Under the pieces are notes generated by a model. The model saw nothing but the letters and a program-made list of their open reading frames with translations. It did no database searches and had not been told where the DNA came from. The translations under genes and the position numbers were made by a program. Below are positions 34,741 to 46,519 of a DNA stretch of 64,000 bases, piece by piece. Origin of the DNA: Pohlia nutans (Eukaryota > Streptophyta > Bryopsida > Bryales > Mniaceae). The stretch covers positions 17,885,009 through 17,949,008 of the forward strand of contig CM040100.1 in the NCBI GenBank assembly GCA_022496805.1, written 5' to 3'. Position 1 is the stretch's first letter. Every line of letters starts with the position of its first letter.

Positions 34741-37700
34741 TCAATCTTCTTTGTAATCAGAATCTCCTTTCACCTCTGCTCCTCTACTGTCATCTAGATC
34801 ACATGACTCGTCGTCACTAGAATAATACTCATTTCCCTTGGTCTCCTTGAATGCTCGTTGGATACTCTTCATTTTCCGCGTGGATCTACTCGCGTCAAGG
34901 GGGTTTTTGGCACGTACTCCCGGCTTTGGCGGAGAAACAGCAAATGGTTGCATGGGCCTTTTTCGTTTAAGGTTGCCATTTGCAGTTGGGCCAAATTTCT
35001 CTGCACTTGATGCTAGATGTTTTTGGCCCCCAAGTGTCTCCTTGTTCGTTCTTTTCTCCATTGGGCGGTGATTGTGCCTTGGGGGCACACCTGAATAGTT
35101 TCTTAGTATTGCCACTGCTAAAGGCAAATTTCCGTCACTTTCCGAATCTACGTCCGATTCTCTGATACGTCCATGCAGTGTTCTGGAAAGGGATACCAAT
35201 CCCGTTGAAGAGGTCAGTGGAACTCTGTTTGTTGGTGTTTTTGAATTATCAAATAAGGATCTAGAGGCAAGAGTGGTGCTCTGAATTTGGTCTTCAAGAC
35301 GAGAAGAATCTCTGTCTACAAACTTCAATGGATTCTTACTAATTGGACCAAATTGTTCCTCTATGGCTTTCCATTTAGGATGACCATTGTTCACCATTGT
35401 GGACTTTCGCCCATTTGAGAGCTCCAACTCAGAATCTTTGGGGTCCTTCGAAATACCTTCTTGCACTGTGTCAATCTTCGTACCACTATCTTCACCACGT
35501 TTGTGCCCTTCTTCTTCACCCCGTTCCGGCGTAGAATTCTTCTCCTCCCTAACATATACACCAGTATCGTTGGCATTTAATACTTGCACGTGATTGCCCT
35601 CCTCTCCATCCTCAGCAAAATCGTATACATCGTTGCTTGAATTACCATATCTTGGTTGAGAGGGTTCAGGCCTTTCTGGAGAGAGTTGGTCACTCCAATC
35701 GTCCATCGGATCATCACGAGGCACATCAGCCCACCGATCATCGTCAGATGCATGATTTACCATCCAATCGAGTTCATCATCTCCATCCTCTCCCTCTGAA
35801 GCGGAATCAAAATCTTTTGATGATACATTTTCGTTGTACCACTTCTTCTCATCCTTTCGCTTTGCCTTCGCGCGAGCTTCAAATTTGTGTACACGTACAC
35901 TAAATCTTCAGCCCTCTTTTTTTGGAGGCGATTCCGAGACCTGTTGTGCACGAAAGAATAACTACTCCAATTGCGTTCGCATGATGACGATGACACGGTT
36001 TGGGCTAGGATCCTCCGTGCTATTGGTGCAATGAGCTTTCCACATGCCCCTTTAAAATCCCACCATGCATGAGGCGAGCACTTCTGTTGTTTCGGATCCA
36101 ACATATTGTGGAAGGGGGCTTCCTTGTGACAGAATGCCAAAAACTCTAGCACCACATCCGGATATGTTTCTGGAGAACATAATTTCCCAAGCACACGCTT
36201 GCATGCTGTAATGGCATCCAAGTCATCCGCCAGTTCCTTATCGTGTAACAAATAAGGATTCAAAAGTGCACCCGCATCGTGTAAATCCGTTCTGACCAAT
36301 GCCCATCGCTCGCGGAAGTGCTTCTCCACGTCAATGCTTTCTTCACCGTCAAAGGTAAAGAACTCATCTCGCACCCTTTCAATGTGTTTCTCCACATTAC
36401 GAAAGATGTGTCGGATTTTGCCCATACCAGGTTCCCCACTGTCAAAGTCTCGCAAAGCATACATCAACGGTGCAACCACCTCTTGAAAGTTAGTACACCG
36501 TTGCCAGAAGTGATCGTCCAAAATGTTCTTTTTCACGTCTCGAGACATAGTGCGCGTTTTTTTTCTTTCTGTCGTCTCTGAGAGTGGTGACATAAGACGT
36601 CCACTGTTCGTCTACCACAGACTGCTCTAAGGCTTGTCTGACTTCGATTAATCGATCCACCATCATAAAATTGGATCCAAATCTAGTTTTCCCTGCCAAT
36701 ACTAGGCTGTACTTCTTCTCGTGCTTTCGAAATACTGCAAGAGGCATGTGTCTCTTCTTTATGAACGTCACGATCGTCCGGGCCTTCTTCAACACCTCAG
36801 TTATCCACTTTGCCTTTGCGATGTCCCCCAATAAGAGGTTCATTGCATGCACAGCACACCCTTGGAAATAGATGTGATCATATTTGTTGGTTATGATCTC
36901 CGCTGCTGCCTTCATGACAGATGCGTTGTCCGTTGCAATTTGCACCACGTTCTGCGAGCTAACGTCCTCGATGAACTTTTCTATAATTGACGCTTGGTAC
37001 GCTGCAGTCTTTGTATGTCCCGAAGTGTCTACTGATCCAAGAAAATGCTCTCCTACTGGAGACACTATCATTGCATTGAATAAGGATTGGTTTGTGCACG
37101 AGCTCCATCCATCAAATGTCAAAGTGGCTCCAAACTTGCGAACGCTATTAGCCATTTTACCTTCCAACACCTCCCTGAGTTCATTCTTGGCTTGCACCAA
37201 GAGTTTCTTCCGTAAATCATTGTAAGAGGGTGGTGCGTACGGTGCACGAAAATCAGAAGTTCTCCGTATCGCCTCCTTGATAGTTGAATTTCGTGCAATC
37301 GAGAAAGGTATATTAGCTTCGTAAAAAAACTTTGCCCATATCTTGTCTAACTCCCTTCGTTTCTCTTCCTGGAAACCCTCTGATATGCCCGCTTGTCGCA
37401 ATGGACGGCCAACCCTACCAATTGCACTGTCATGTTCCGTTGATGGTGGTCTGCTCGCAGTAGTTTCAGTTGTATTAGAAGCAGACCTGTGAATTGGAAT
37501 CTCTAGTGGTCCTTCGCGTGATTCTCGATCTGTTGATTGTGGTGTGCAAATTTCCATCACTTCCATGATATCCGTATTTCCCGCTCTCGGAGTGCGACAT
37601 TCATCAGAATGATCTCGATTTGGACGCTTCGGAGGATTTCCTTTACAATTCAGAAAAACCCCTCTGATTTGAGATGTCAATCTCTTGCATAGAGATACGC

Positions 37701-37940
37701 CCGTGTCACGATTTCCGGATTCGTTCCGGTATCCAAGGTGACTCAACATCCTCGCCGCCTTCTTTGCAAAAACTGATCCACATGATAAATATTTCACTTT
37801 TCCAGGGACTATATCCACGTACCAGTCTTCCCAATCGCTAGGCATCTTGAAAGGTTGAGAAGGTTGACGTTCAGCTACCCAGCAGTTGTAAATGACAGCA
37901 TGCAATACCACATAGTCGTGTGACGGAAAAAGGTTTGTCT
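34741..37940 (-). pseudogene. hAT transposase with acidic C-terminal extension, frameshifted
   Basis: The N-terminal part (from about 37,938, after an acceptor-like ATTTAG) has a BED-like finger: VKYLSCGSVF, HLGYRNE, then Cys in VSLCKRL. The Tyr in KYLSC stands where a BED finger normally has its first Cys. Next come the RNase-H-like core motifs LTFDGWSS and IATDNASVM, CAVHAMNLLLGDIAK, and the C-terminal dimerisation block SSSSCERNWSSYSFVHNRSR / AEDLVYVYTNLKL. A frameshift in an A8 run (about 36,557-36,564) separates the first two blocks. A second, near 35,870, leads into a 340-codon Asp/Glu/Lys-rich tail (35,763-34,741). Upstream exons may lie at 37,950-38,100. Unless the indels are sequencing errors, the transposase is inactive. 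Confidence 0.88.
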
Positions 37941-38040
37941 AAATACAAGAGTTATCAAATTCCAATAAGAATTTGACAACCGCACATTCAAACTCGTTAA
38001 TGGTCAAGCAAGGGATACAAAATGTTGCTCTAGCCCTTGA

Positions 38041-38072
38041 CATTTGGTGAGTTCGAATGAACTCACCAAATG
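38041..38072. promoter_or_regulatory. Perfect palindrome between divergent genes
   Basis: CATTTGGTGAGTTC, a 4-nt GAAT centre, then GAACTCACCAAATG: 14-bp perfect arms. CATTTGGTGA recurs at about 38,095. It lies between the transposase (-) and cargo gene A (+), where an operator-like or hairpin element could act on both. Confidence 0.6.
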
Positions 38073-38134
38073 AAAACCTTCATGATTTATACTACCATTT
38101 GGTGAAATAGCCGTTGAACTAGCCGTTTAGGAAC

Positions 38135-38640
38135 AATAGATCGGGCGGGCTGGATCGGACGGGCTGGATCGGTCGCGCTGGATCGGACGGGCTGGATCGA
38201 GCGCGCTGGATCGGACGGGCTGGATCGGCGCGCTGGATCGGACGGGCTGGATTGGGCGCGCTGGATCGGACGGATTGAATCGGGCGCGGTGGATCGGACG
38301 GGCTGGATCGGACGCGCTGGATCGGACGGGCTGGATCGGTCGCGCTGGATCGGACGGGCTGCATCGGACGCGTTGGATCAGACGGGCTAGATCGGACGGG
38401 CTAGATCGGACGGCCGGATCGCACGGGCTGCATCGGACGGACCGGATAGGAGCGGACGGGTTAGGGTTCGGACAGTTTTAGGGCCGGCCACCGTAGCCCG
38501 ATCGGACACCCCAGATCGGACGGCACAGATCAGGCGGACAGCACAGATCGGATGGTCGTCGCGGGCGGACGGGCCGGATCGGCCGTCCGATTAGATTTGG
38601 GCGGGCGGACGGAGGGGCGGACGCCACTATAGAAGGGACG
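38135..38640 (+). promoter_or_regulatory. GATCGGACGG repeat block and TATA-like box upstream of cargo gene A
   Basis: About two dozen copies of a 14-bp unit alternating GGATCGGACGGGCT and GGATCGGNCGCGCT (38,140-38,460), then looser copies to 38,625. TATAGAAG follows at 38,628. The block lies between the minus-strand transposase and the plus-strand cargo gene and could serve both. The repeats resemble those at the hAT ends. Confidence 0.65.
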
Positions 38641-38939
38641 TTTAGGCTCATTTGCTCTCACTTCTCACCCCAAAATCAGGCGGCAAGTAATTCCTTTTGA
38701 GGACTTCTTGGCCTTATTTTACTCGGACGTGAGAGGTCATATGCTTATTGTCACCAATCATTGGTTGGTCACAATAAGCATCTACTACCATTTGATTCAC
38801 ATTTTTGCGGCATTTTCACACGGACGGTTTATTCACGTTTTCGCGGCATTTCGTCACGGATTTTCTACGCTGTTGATTCACCTTTTCGCGGGATTTCGTC
38901 ACAGTATTTCCACACGGTTGATTCGCTTATCGCAGAGTA

Positions 38940-41240
38940 GTGGCAAGTGAAGGTGAAGTTCCCGAACAGCCACAGTCTCCGAATACTGATGCTGAACTTA
39001 GGAAGAACAAGCGCAAGGGGGCTCCTCATGCGCTCGATTACGAGGCATTGGACGACCCAGATGTTGTCACTGATCCAGGATGGGAAGTACATGATGAAGA
39101 ATACTGGTCTTCCAAGACTATCAAGCAATACGTCAAATTGTACCACATTGCTAAATTTTGGCCGAGGAATGAATTCCCGGTAATTACAAGGTCCTTTACG
39201 TGCAAGCCATGGCTGTGCAATGACGATCATTTCCTTCACCGAGCGGAAGAGGTATGGAGGGCAATGTTTGGGGCCCGTCTCAGGTCCAAGGGGGTATTCA
39301 ACTATAATTTACTGGCAATGGTCTACGTGGAACTCAAATTGAAGCGCAAGGTGGATTGGAATACTTACCCTACAATTATCACACATCCACTTTAGTTAGA
39401 AGATGGGCAGCGGGACATTCCTGATTTGTATGATCCATCAAGCACAAGCACAAGACAGATGTTGGTCTCTTTGAAAAAACCGAATAAGAAGTCTGCAAGC
39501 AGCTCAGGTCGAGTGGAAGTAAAACCAAAGAGAACCAAATTAAGGAGACAACCTAAGGCCGCTTTGGAAAAGTTGAATGAAGGGGTGGAAAACAAAGTGA
39601 AAGTTGAACGGGTCGAAAACCAAGTCAAAGTTGAATAGGAGGAAAATTCGGTCCATGCTGAACGGGTGGAAAACAAAGTCGAAGTCAAAGTTGAACCAGA
39701 GGAAAACAAAGTCGAAACTACAACTCTTCAGTCAACTGCAACTAGCACGATTCCATCGATTCCGTGTAAGAAGGAGGTGGAACAGTTGCCGCAAAATCCA
39801 TCCACGCCAATTGACGCAACTGCAGGTTCAAAAGGGAAACAGAAGTTGGAGCCAGATAACATTTCCGAAGAAGTCCGCGAAGAAAAGTATTCCATCGGAC
39901 CGAATTGGACCATGACGGTTGCATTGGACCATGTTGGTCCAAGCAGTGCAACTGTAGTCTCTCCTCAGGCTCCCAACGAGAAAGACGCATTGGATGACTC
40001 GGATCCTGAAATTCTAGTAGATGGTGTATGGGGAACATATAGGCCGTCTAAGACAAGGATAACGACTATAGGCAATATAGCGAATGCATTCGATGCGTTC
40101 GTGAAGGAAGTTCCAATGCCGGGTCCAAATGCAGAAAAAGAGCAGTGGAGTCGGGCCGAACAGGTTCCACCGGACCTTGCACGTGATCTTGGTACGTTGA
40201 GAAATCTTTCGAAGGGATTGTATCAAAACTTGGTACGATCCATGGACGTAACACATTTCCTCCATAAGTTGGCACCACAGCTTATATGCTCCATCCAATC
40301 GATTGAAAAACAAATGGCCATTTACACGGACGTTCAACGTGTTCAAGAGATCACCAAGAAACAAGTAGCAGATGCAGAGGAACATGCAAATAAATTTGAG
40401 CAGATGGCGTGGGATTTCCAGGACGAATTGCGTACAACCCATGTACTCAACTATTTCAAGGAGTTGCATCTCACCACTATGATTGAAGAGTTGATGAAAC
40501 ACAAAGAATCATCAACTACAGCAATACTTGAAGAAACTCCCGCCCCATCGGAGCAGTTGTCTCTTCCATTTGATGCCAAGACTTCGGACGAAGCATTACT
40601 TGAAGAAACTCATGTCCCATCGGACCAGTTGTCTCTTCCATTTGTTGCCAAGACCTCGGACGAAGCAATAGTCGAAGATACTCTCACCCCATCGGATCAG
40701 TTGTCTCTTCCCTTTGATGCCAAGACTTCGGACGAAGCAATGCTTGAAGAAACTCTTGCCCCATCGGACCAGTTGTCTCTTCCATTTGTTGCCAATACTT
40801 TGGACGAAGCAATAGTTGAAGAAACTCTCGCCCCATCGGATCAGTTCTTTCTTCCCTTTGATGCGAAGACTTCGAACGGTGACAACCATGAACAATCGGC
40901 GGATACTATGGTACATCGTCCACATGTAGCCGAGGTAGTAGTTGTACAAAAAATGCTGGATAGTCAACCCTGGACCAGACCACCAACCGAGGAGGGTGAA
41001 GCCAGCAACCAAGAGATCGAGACGTTGAGAAAACAATTGCTCCAAGCAGAGATTGACAGGGATATAGCTGTGACTAAACTAGACTTCTAGAAAACTACCA
41101 GTGATATACCGATACGGAAAGAGCATAGCCTGCCTTGGTTGAGTTATGTCCACCAATTAATGGATGTGGATGAATTGGTCGAGAGGCAATTGGGTTTTCT
41201 GTTCAAATATGGGAGCGAGAAAGTGGGGATCTCTATACTC
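38940..41240 (+). pseudogene. Cargo gene A: repeat-containing protein with N-terminal DPGW domain
   Basis: Not a family I recognise. One frame runs from about 38,940 to 41,243 through three in-frame TAGs (39,393, 39,636 and 41,088). It starts near an acceptor-like TTATCGCAG with no good ATG, so a short 5' exon is likely. The N-terminal 110 residues (DPDVVTDPGWEV, KQYVKLYHIAKFWPR, FNYNLLAMVYVELK) match cargo gene B. Next come Lys/Glu-rich repeats (KVKVERVENQ), a helical middle, and five 25-residue tandem repeats (40,528-40,880; LSLPFDAKTSDEA core). The end (SYVHQLMDVDELVERQLGF) runs by a one-base shift into the RING ORF, so A and RING may be one gene. All three TAGs could come from CAG by C-to-T change. 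Confidence 0.6.
40528..40880 (+). repeat. Five 75-bp coding tandem repeats in cargo gene A
   Basis: Five copies of a 25-codon unit with a consensus like EETLAPSDQLSLPF followed by DAKTSDEA. Third-position changes and DAK/VAK alternation suggest block duplication of a two-unit module. Confidence 0.9.
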
Positions 41241-42436
41241 ACCTGAGGGCATTGAGGAGGGTGAGAGACTTATTTGAGCGACAAGCCGCGGTGCCCGGAC
41301 CGCGTGCACTCACAGAGTTCACCGCGTGGGGTGATGTTGACTTGATGATGGGACGGACACATGGGTTCCAGGGTTCTATGTTCGACAACATTGACTGGGC
41401 TTCGGCGATTGAGGAAGGGTGGATGCCATATAACGTGTTTTCGTCGCATTTATTGGAGAAAGAGAAGACGGTGGTTCATACGTGTGATCCAGCTCCCGCC
41501 TTTCTGAAAGAAACATGTTGCTTGTGTCAATATGGTTTTGGTCCAGAAGGAGCAATCCAACTAGGACAATGTTCCCATATGTTTCACGTTAAGTGCATTG
41601 CGGAACATTGCTTACGGCGCTCCTATTGTCCCCAGTGCCGATCTCCTATACATGTCAGATTCTACGAAATGATGGGACTTCGTGCCGTTATGCCATCTGG
41701 TCATGAGTACAACCAGTGGAACCTTCCTTTGGATCAACTACCAAAGAAATTTCTGAATTACAAGAACTGGGGTCAACCATTGGTATGGGATGTTGACTTC
41801 AACTGCCACGGCTTGTACCATGTGGAAGTACTAAATAGTGAGGAACACATTGTTATGAATGTTGATCCTCTTTTTTGGATGACCCGAGATTACGAAGTCG
41901 AAGTGCGAGCACGTGCAATTGATAACGAGGCGGACCGGGAGGTGTTTTGTCGCAACTTTGGAGGACATTGGAACGTGCAACATAAAAGGTTCATTCGGTT
42001 CCCAAAGAAGGAAGTAAAAAAGAGAGATGATAACACTTGGTACGAGGCAAACAGTGCGGTCTTAGGAAAACAATACTCAACGTATGACCGTACATTGATT
42101 GGTAGAGCTCTGGTCCTTTCAAAGTTGGAGGAGGCGGCTAAGCTTCGTGCTACAACGACTGAGGACATGTTTGTTGATGAGGAAAATTCCTATGCGGATG
42201 TTGTTGGTGCATTTGATAGAAGGATCAATGACGTCATCGAAACTTGGCGACGTCATATGCTAGCCAATAATGCATCAACGTCCACGGCATTTCTAAAAAA
42301 TGAGGAAGTTGTAGCGGACGTGGTCGGTCGTGTGGAGAAGTACATGGAGGTTTTAAAGGCAAAAGAGGTGGATATGGATCGTTCTCGCAAGGGGAAACGA
42401 AAGGCCGACGATGATGACAATTGGGAACCATCTTAA
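41174..42436 (+). CDS. Cargo: RING-H2 finger protein (probable E3 ubiquitin ligase)
   Basis: The frame is open from just after a TGA (41,171) and reads GDLYTHLRALRRVRDLFERQ with no ATG start nearby. It probably continues cargo gene A after a one-base frameshift at about 41,205-41,235. Numbering from the TTG at 41,252, a C3H2C3 RING is complete: C89-x2-C92, C107-x-H109-x2-H112-x2-C115, C126-x2-C129 (core QCSHMFHVKCIAEHC). RING-H2 domains usually recruit E2 enzymes, but the rest (about 265 residues, with FGGHWNVQHKRFIRFPKKEV and a basic KGKRKADDDD tail) is unknown to me. After the TAA at 42,434 the same frame stays open and coding-like to a TGA at 42,545, so that TAA may be a disabling change. 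Confidence 0.7.
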   Translation: MGREAIGFSVQIWERESGDLYTHLRALRRVRDLFERQAAVPGPRALTEFTAWGDVDLMMGRTHGFQGSMFDNIDWASAIEEGWMPYNVFSSHLLEKEKTVVHTCDPAPAFLKETCCLCQYGFGPEGAIQLGQCSHMFHVKCIAEHCLRRSYCPQCRSPIHVRFYEMMGLRAVMPSGHEYNQWNLPLDQLPKKFLNYKNWGQPLVWDVDFNCHGLYHVEVLNSEEHIVMNVDPLFWMTRDYEVEVRARAIDNEADREVFCRNFGGHWNVQHKRFIRFPKKEVKKRDDNTWYEANSAVLGKQYSTYDRTLIGRALVLSKLEEAAKLRATTTEDMFVDEENSYADVVGAFDRRINDVIETWRRHMLANNASTSTAFLKNEEVVADVVGRVEKYMEVLKAKEVDMDRSRKGKRKADDDDNWEPS

Positions 42437-42876
42437 GACCACGTTGAAAAGAAGCTCGCGATAGATTCAGAGGTTGAGGCAGGCGGTAGAATTACTGATG
42501 ATAGTCAGCGTAGACGTACTCGTTCGATGAATATTGATAACGCATGATTTTTTTCAGCCATCTGGCTTTTATATTAATATATAATCTTCTATTGTAATTT
42601 CCATTATTGTTGACTTCAATGTAGAGTATATTTTCCACACTCAGCTTTCTTTCACTAATCTGTTTATACTTTTATTGTTTTTAGGAAATCATAATAATTG
42701 ACAATTTGCATTACATATTTACAACCCATTCCAATTTCAGAAGCTCCCATAAATGCAATTTATTGTGTTTCATGTAATAATTTTAAAAACAACATCAGAG
42801 AGCACTCTAGACATATAGAAGTTTATCTGGTCAAAGTACCTGGTCCAAGAGCTGGTGAAGGAAGTTGGTTTGCTCT

Positions 42877-43452
42877 TTAACCCCTAATTGTCTAAGCAGG
42901 CGTTTTTGGCCTGATGTACAGATTTCATCCGTATTTTCTCATCCGTCATGCACTTTTTGTGGTGTGATTTTTTTACTGAATTTTTTATGGGAAGTTAACT
43001 TCATGTATGTGTGATCCGATCGAAAAGGAAATAATTTAAAAAAAAATTATGCCTCATTTTGTGTTGTAGTGTTTCACCGAAAATCTTGAAGATTTTGGTC
43101 TAAAAGTGTTCATGAAAAAAAAAACTATTAAAATCAAGCATCCAAAAAATCTCCAAAAATCACTACACCTAAAGTACTACATTATAACCCATCACAACAA
43201 ATTTCATCCACATATTGTCAATATCTTATTCGTAATTGAATTACAAAGTAATTTTTAATTTTATGTTTCAAAATTTATTAAAAAAGATTAGTGATAGTAG
43301 TCATAGATCTAACTGTATAGATAGAATCTAAAATAAAAAATGTATAACTTTTATTCATACATCAAGTTCTAAATATTCATATTAATTGCATTTTATAATG
43401 CATCTTTGCAAAACTGCCTAAACTGGACATAGGTGAGGACGTTAGGGGTTAA
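42877..43452. mobile_element. piggyBac-like MITE inside the hAT (576 bp)
   Basis: TTAACCCCTAATTGTC at the left and GACGTTAGGGGTTAA at the right. Same family as 21,067-21,577. A MITE within the giant element shows that piggyBac-type insertion has also hit the hAT sequence. Confidence 0.8.
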
Positions 43453-43469
43453 GCAAGGTTTTATTTCAC

Positions 43470-43695
43470 CCCGATCTGCCGTCTGATTATGGGTGTCCGA
43501 TCTGCCGTCCGATTTTGGGTGTCCGATCTACCGTCTGATTTTGGGTGTCCGATCTGCCGTCCGATATTGGGTGTCCAATTTGCCGTCCGATCCTGCAATC
43601 TGCCAGCTGTCCGCCGTCCGATTCAGCTGTCCGATTCAACCATCCGATTCAGCCGTCCGATATATCCGTTCGGACCCTCCACCGTCAGATCACAA
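43470..43695. promoter_or_regulatory. CCGTCCGAT repeat block, orphan
   Basis: Five or so copies of a 26-bp unit (CCGATCTGCCGTCCGATTTT then GGGTGT), then looser CCGTCCGATTCAG copies. Same core as the other blocks, but no recognisable cargo gene follows. 43.7-46.5 kb holds only simple repeats, so a cargo gene may have been lost or replaced. Confidence 0.55.
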
Positions 43696-43838
43696 AAAAT
43701 TCTCGAACTCAACAACCTCCCAAAACGAAATAAATGCCACAAAGAATCCGATGAAGGTAATTAACGCAGCCAAAGAATCCTATTAAAATGTATCCAAATG
43801 TACATCCTATAAAATCTACAACAAATTTTGTTATGCAT

Positions 43839-43870
43839 CCTAAACCCTAAACCCTAAACCCTAATCCCTA
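43839..43870. repeat. Short interstitial telomere-type repeat
   Basis: Three perfect CCTAAAC heptamers plus degenerate copies (complement of TTTAGGG), the plant-type telomere unit. Confidence 0.8.
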
Positions 43871-43879
43871 ATTCGTAGG

Positions 43880-45030
43880 TGATGATCTATATTACTTAAT
43901 AAAACAATCACAATTCAAAAAATTTATATTCCATCTTACATTCTTCATTTACCCTTTATACATTTGGGACTACTACGTCTTAAATAATGTATGGATTTAT
44001 AATATGATGTTCTATTTAATAAGTTCACGTGGTTTAGTTATATAAAGATTTAATTTTTTCTATAATTGGATACAAGCAAGGCACCCTAAACAAAAAATAG
44101 CGGTTGGTATGGTGAAATCCATGTCTTTGGTCAAAACTCATAAATGAATACCGAAGCATTAACAACTCAATTGTTTCTTACCCCGAAAGGACTAATTAAC
44201 CATATAATGATTTGATGAAATTGACAATTTTGCGAAACGTTAAAAAGTTTGATTTCCCTAAACCATCATTGAAATTCACATTTGCATTACATATGTAATT
44301 TGTAAATGCCTATAGCCCATTACGTTTAGATCAACGGTTCCAAATACCAATAATTTTGTATAAATATTACATGACTTGAAATTCAAAATTATTTTGTAAT
44401 TCAATTAGGAATAAGATATCATTGATCAACGGATGGAATGCATTGTGATTGGTTGAAATAATATATTGTAAATGAAGTGATTTTTAAAGATATTGCCACA
44501 CAACAATATAACATGCATGACTATATAAAGAGATCTGATAAAAGGAAACGTGCCTTGCTATCGTTATCCCATACAGATGTTTTTCTACAATTTTTTTGAG
44601 TTGAGAGTATTTCAAACCCCTTAGTGGTTACATGTTTTAAATATTATGATTATTTCAAAGTGTCATTGTATACTTGAGATTAATACAATTTAGCATTTTT
44701 TAACGTCAATGGGGGAACTCCAAAAATATAACCCCATTGCTTAAAAGTATTGTCAACAGAAACATTTTGATCTATTGAGTATGATATAATTCTGAAATGT
44801 TAAAAATATCTCCCTATATTATAAAACCAATTATGTATTACAACACCGAGGGCTACGACATCCTAACATATTATAAGGGCTATGACTACCAAGATTGTCC
44901 CTTCTAAGAAACTAGTTCAATATTGCTGATAACAAATAGGAGCCTATTTTGTTCAAAGAACATTATCCATCCTGCCATCCATCCTCACATGTGTACACAA
45001 TATATTTATATTGTGAACATATAAATTTTT
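43880..45030. other. Non-genic interval inside the hAT
   Basis: AT-rich, with no recognised gene. CCCCGAAAGGAC (about 44,182) and ACCCCTTAGTGG (about 44,615) could be worn MITE ends, but TTAA is not preserved. Confidence 0.35.
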
Positions 45031-45051
45031 ATATACATAGAAATACATGTG

Positions 45052-45107
<56 letters not shown>

Positions 45108-45455
45108 CATACATACATATATATGTATGTATGTATTTGTCCATGTATGTGTATGTGAATATGTGGATGTATGTATGTATGTATATATATTCATATACAT
45201 GCTTGCACATATGTATACATATACATTTATGTATATGTATGTAAATATATACACACATACATATGCAAAGTTATGCAAATGTATACATATGTACATTCAA
45301 ACATATAGTCTATATATACATACATATACATAAACATAAGTATATATACATACATATGTATAAATTCGTGTATATATACCTACATACATATATATGTATA
45401 TATACATGAATGTATATACATACACACATATATGTCCATGTATGTATATATACTA
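45030..45455. repeat. TATA/ACATAT microsatellite tract
   Basis: A pure (AT)n core at about 45,065-45,100 flanked by TATG/CATA/TGTA variants for about 400 bp. Overlapping Tyr/Ile ORFs on both strands are artefacts. Confidence 0.95.
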
Positions 45456-46515
45456 TTTATTTGAGCATGCATTGAATAGTTTCAACTTTAATTTAATTTC
45501 AAGTTTTCCCCTAAACTTAGGTTTTAAATAATTGTAACATATATTTCATGATAATTTGCTTTAGGGATATGAAGTGGTCTTTCCTTTGTAAATTTGGGCG
45601 GTTGGGCCACGATTCCGTTCAATGTTCTCAAAAGGAATGGGACGTTAAAGGGTCAAGAAAGATAGAAAATGAATACCATGAACGTGTTTGAAAGAAATTA
45701 TTTCCAAATTTGTTGAAATACCCCAAGAAAATATCATTGAAAGGAACCATGGTGAATATTAGTTTTGTGAACCACAATATAATTATCTTATGAATATGAT
45801 ACAATATCAAAACATGCCAAAAACTTCGAATCATGTCGATACAACATGAAAACTTGCATAAAATATGGAAGTTGTGATGTGTAATATCTAAACCTCGTCT
45901 ACATGGTTGAATATCATCAACACCATTTGGATTTTTTATAAATTAATTTTGAAAGAAACAGTTTGAATATCCACAGAAAATACTTTATTCAATATTTTAT
46001 GTCGAATTAAATTGTTATCACTTAAAAGTAGAATTGTTCATGACTTGGATAGATAGAAAATGAATTTGTAGAGGTTACAATCTTTCTACCTCTATCTTAA
46101 AGCTTTAATGTGTGCATAAAAAATTGCTATCTCTTATGGAATTCAAATTGGAATCCATTCCTTGATTATTTTGCCTATGTAATCAATTGGTAAGTAAGTA
46201 CAAACAATGGAGTGAATTCATGGAATTGGGCATAAGTTAGAGGGAGAATGAAGAAAGGAGGGAAGGGAGAAGGGTAAGGTAGGCGGAGGGAGTAGAAATA
46301 AGAGACAAGGTAGGCCGGTACGCTCTCCAAGAAGTAAAGCACTCCAAGAATTTAATGGGGAGCACATTTAATGTAGGAACATTCTCTATCCGTACTTAAA
46401 GGTCCTCGACATACGTGAAGATTCTCTAAATCGATGTTGACCCCCAAGGCGTTGACTGGAGCAAGAGCAAGAGTGAGCAATACAACACAAAACTCAATAC
46501 TTTGAGCAAACACCC
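45456..46515. other. Non-genic interval inside the hAT
   Basis: AT-rich sequence without a supported ORF. A purine-rich stretch lies at 46,235-46,315. No other signal. Confidence 0.35.
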
Positions 46516-46519
46516 CATG

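Noticed and set aside
40014..41045. Minus-strand ORFs of 149-162 codons within cargo gene A
   Set aside because: They are antisense to the coding repeats of cargo A, which have a matching sense frame with block-duplicated codons.
38940..42547. Alternative genetic code with TAA/TAG as glutamine
   Set aside because: AGT1 and APH1 use only CAA/CAG for glutamine and contain no internal TAR. TGA stops and frameshifts also occur in the transposon genes, so decay is the simpler account.
44949..45333. Overlapping Tyr/Ile/Cys-rich ORFs
   Set aside because: They are translations of a TATA/ACATAT microsatellite.
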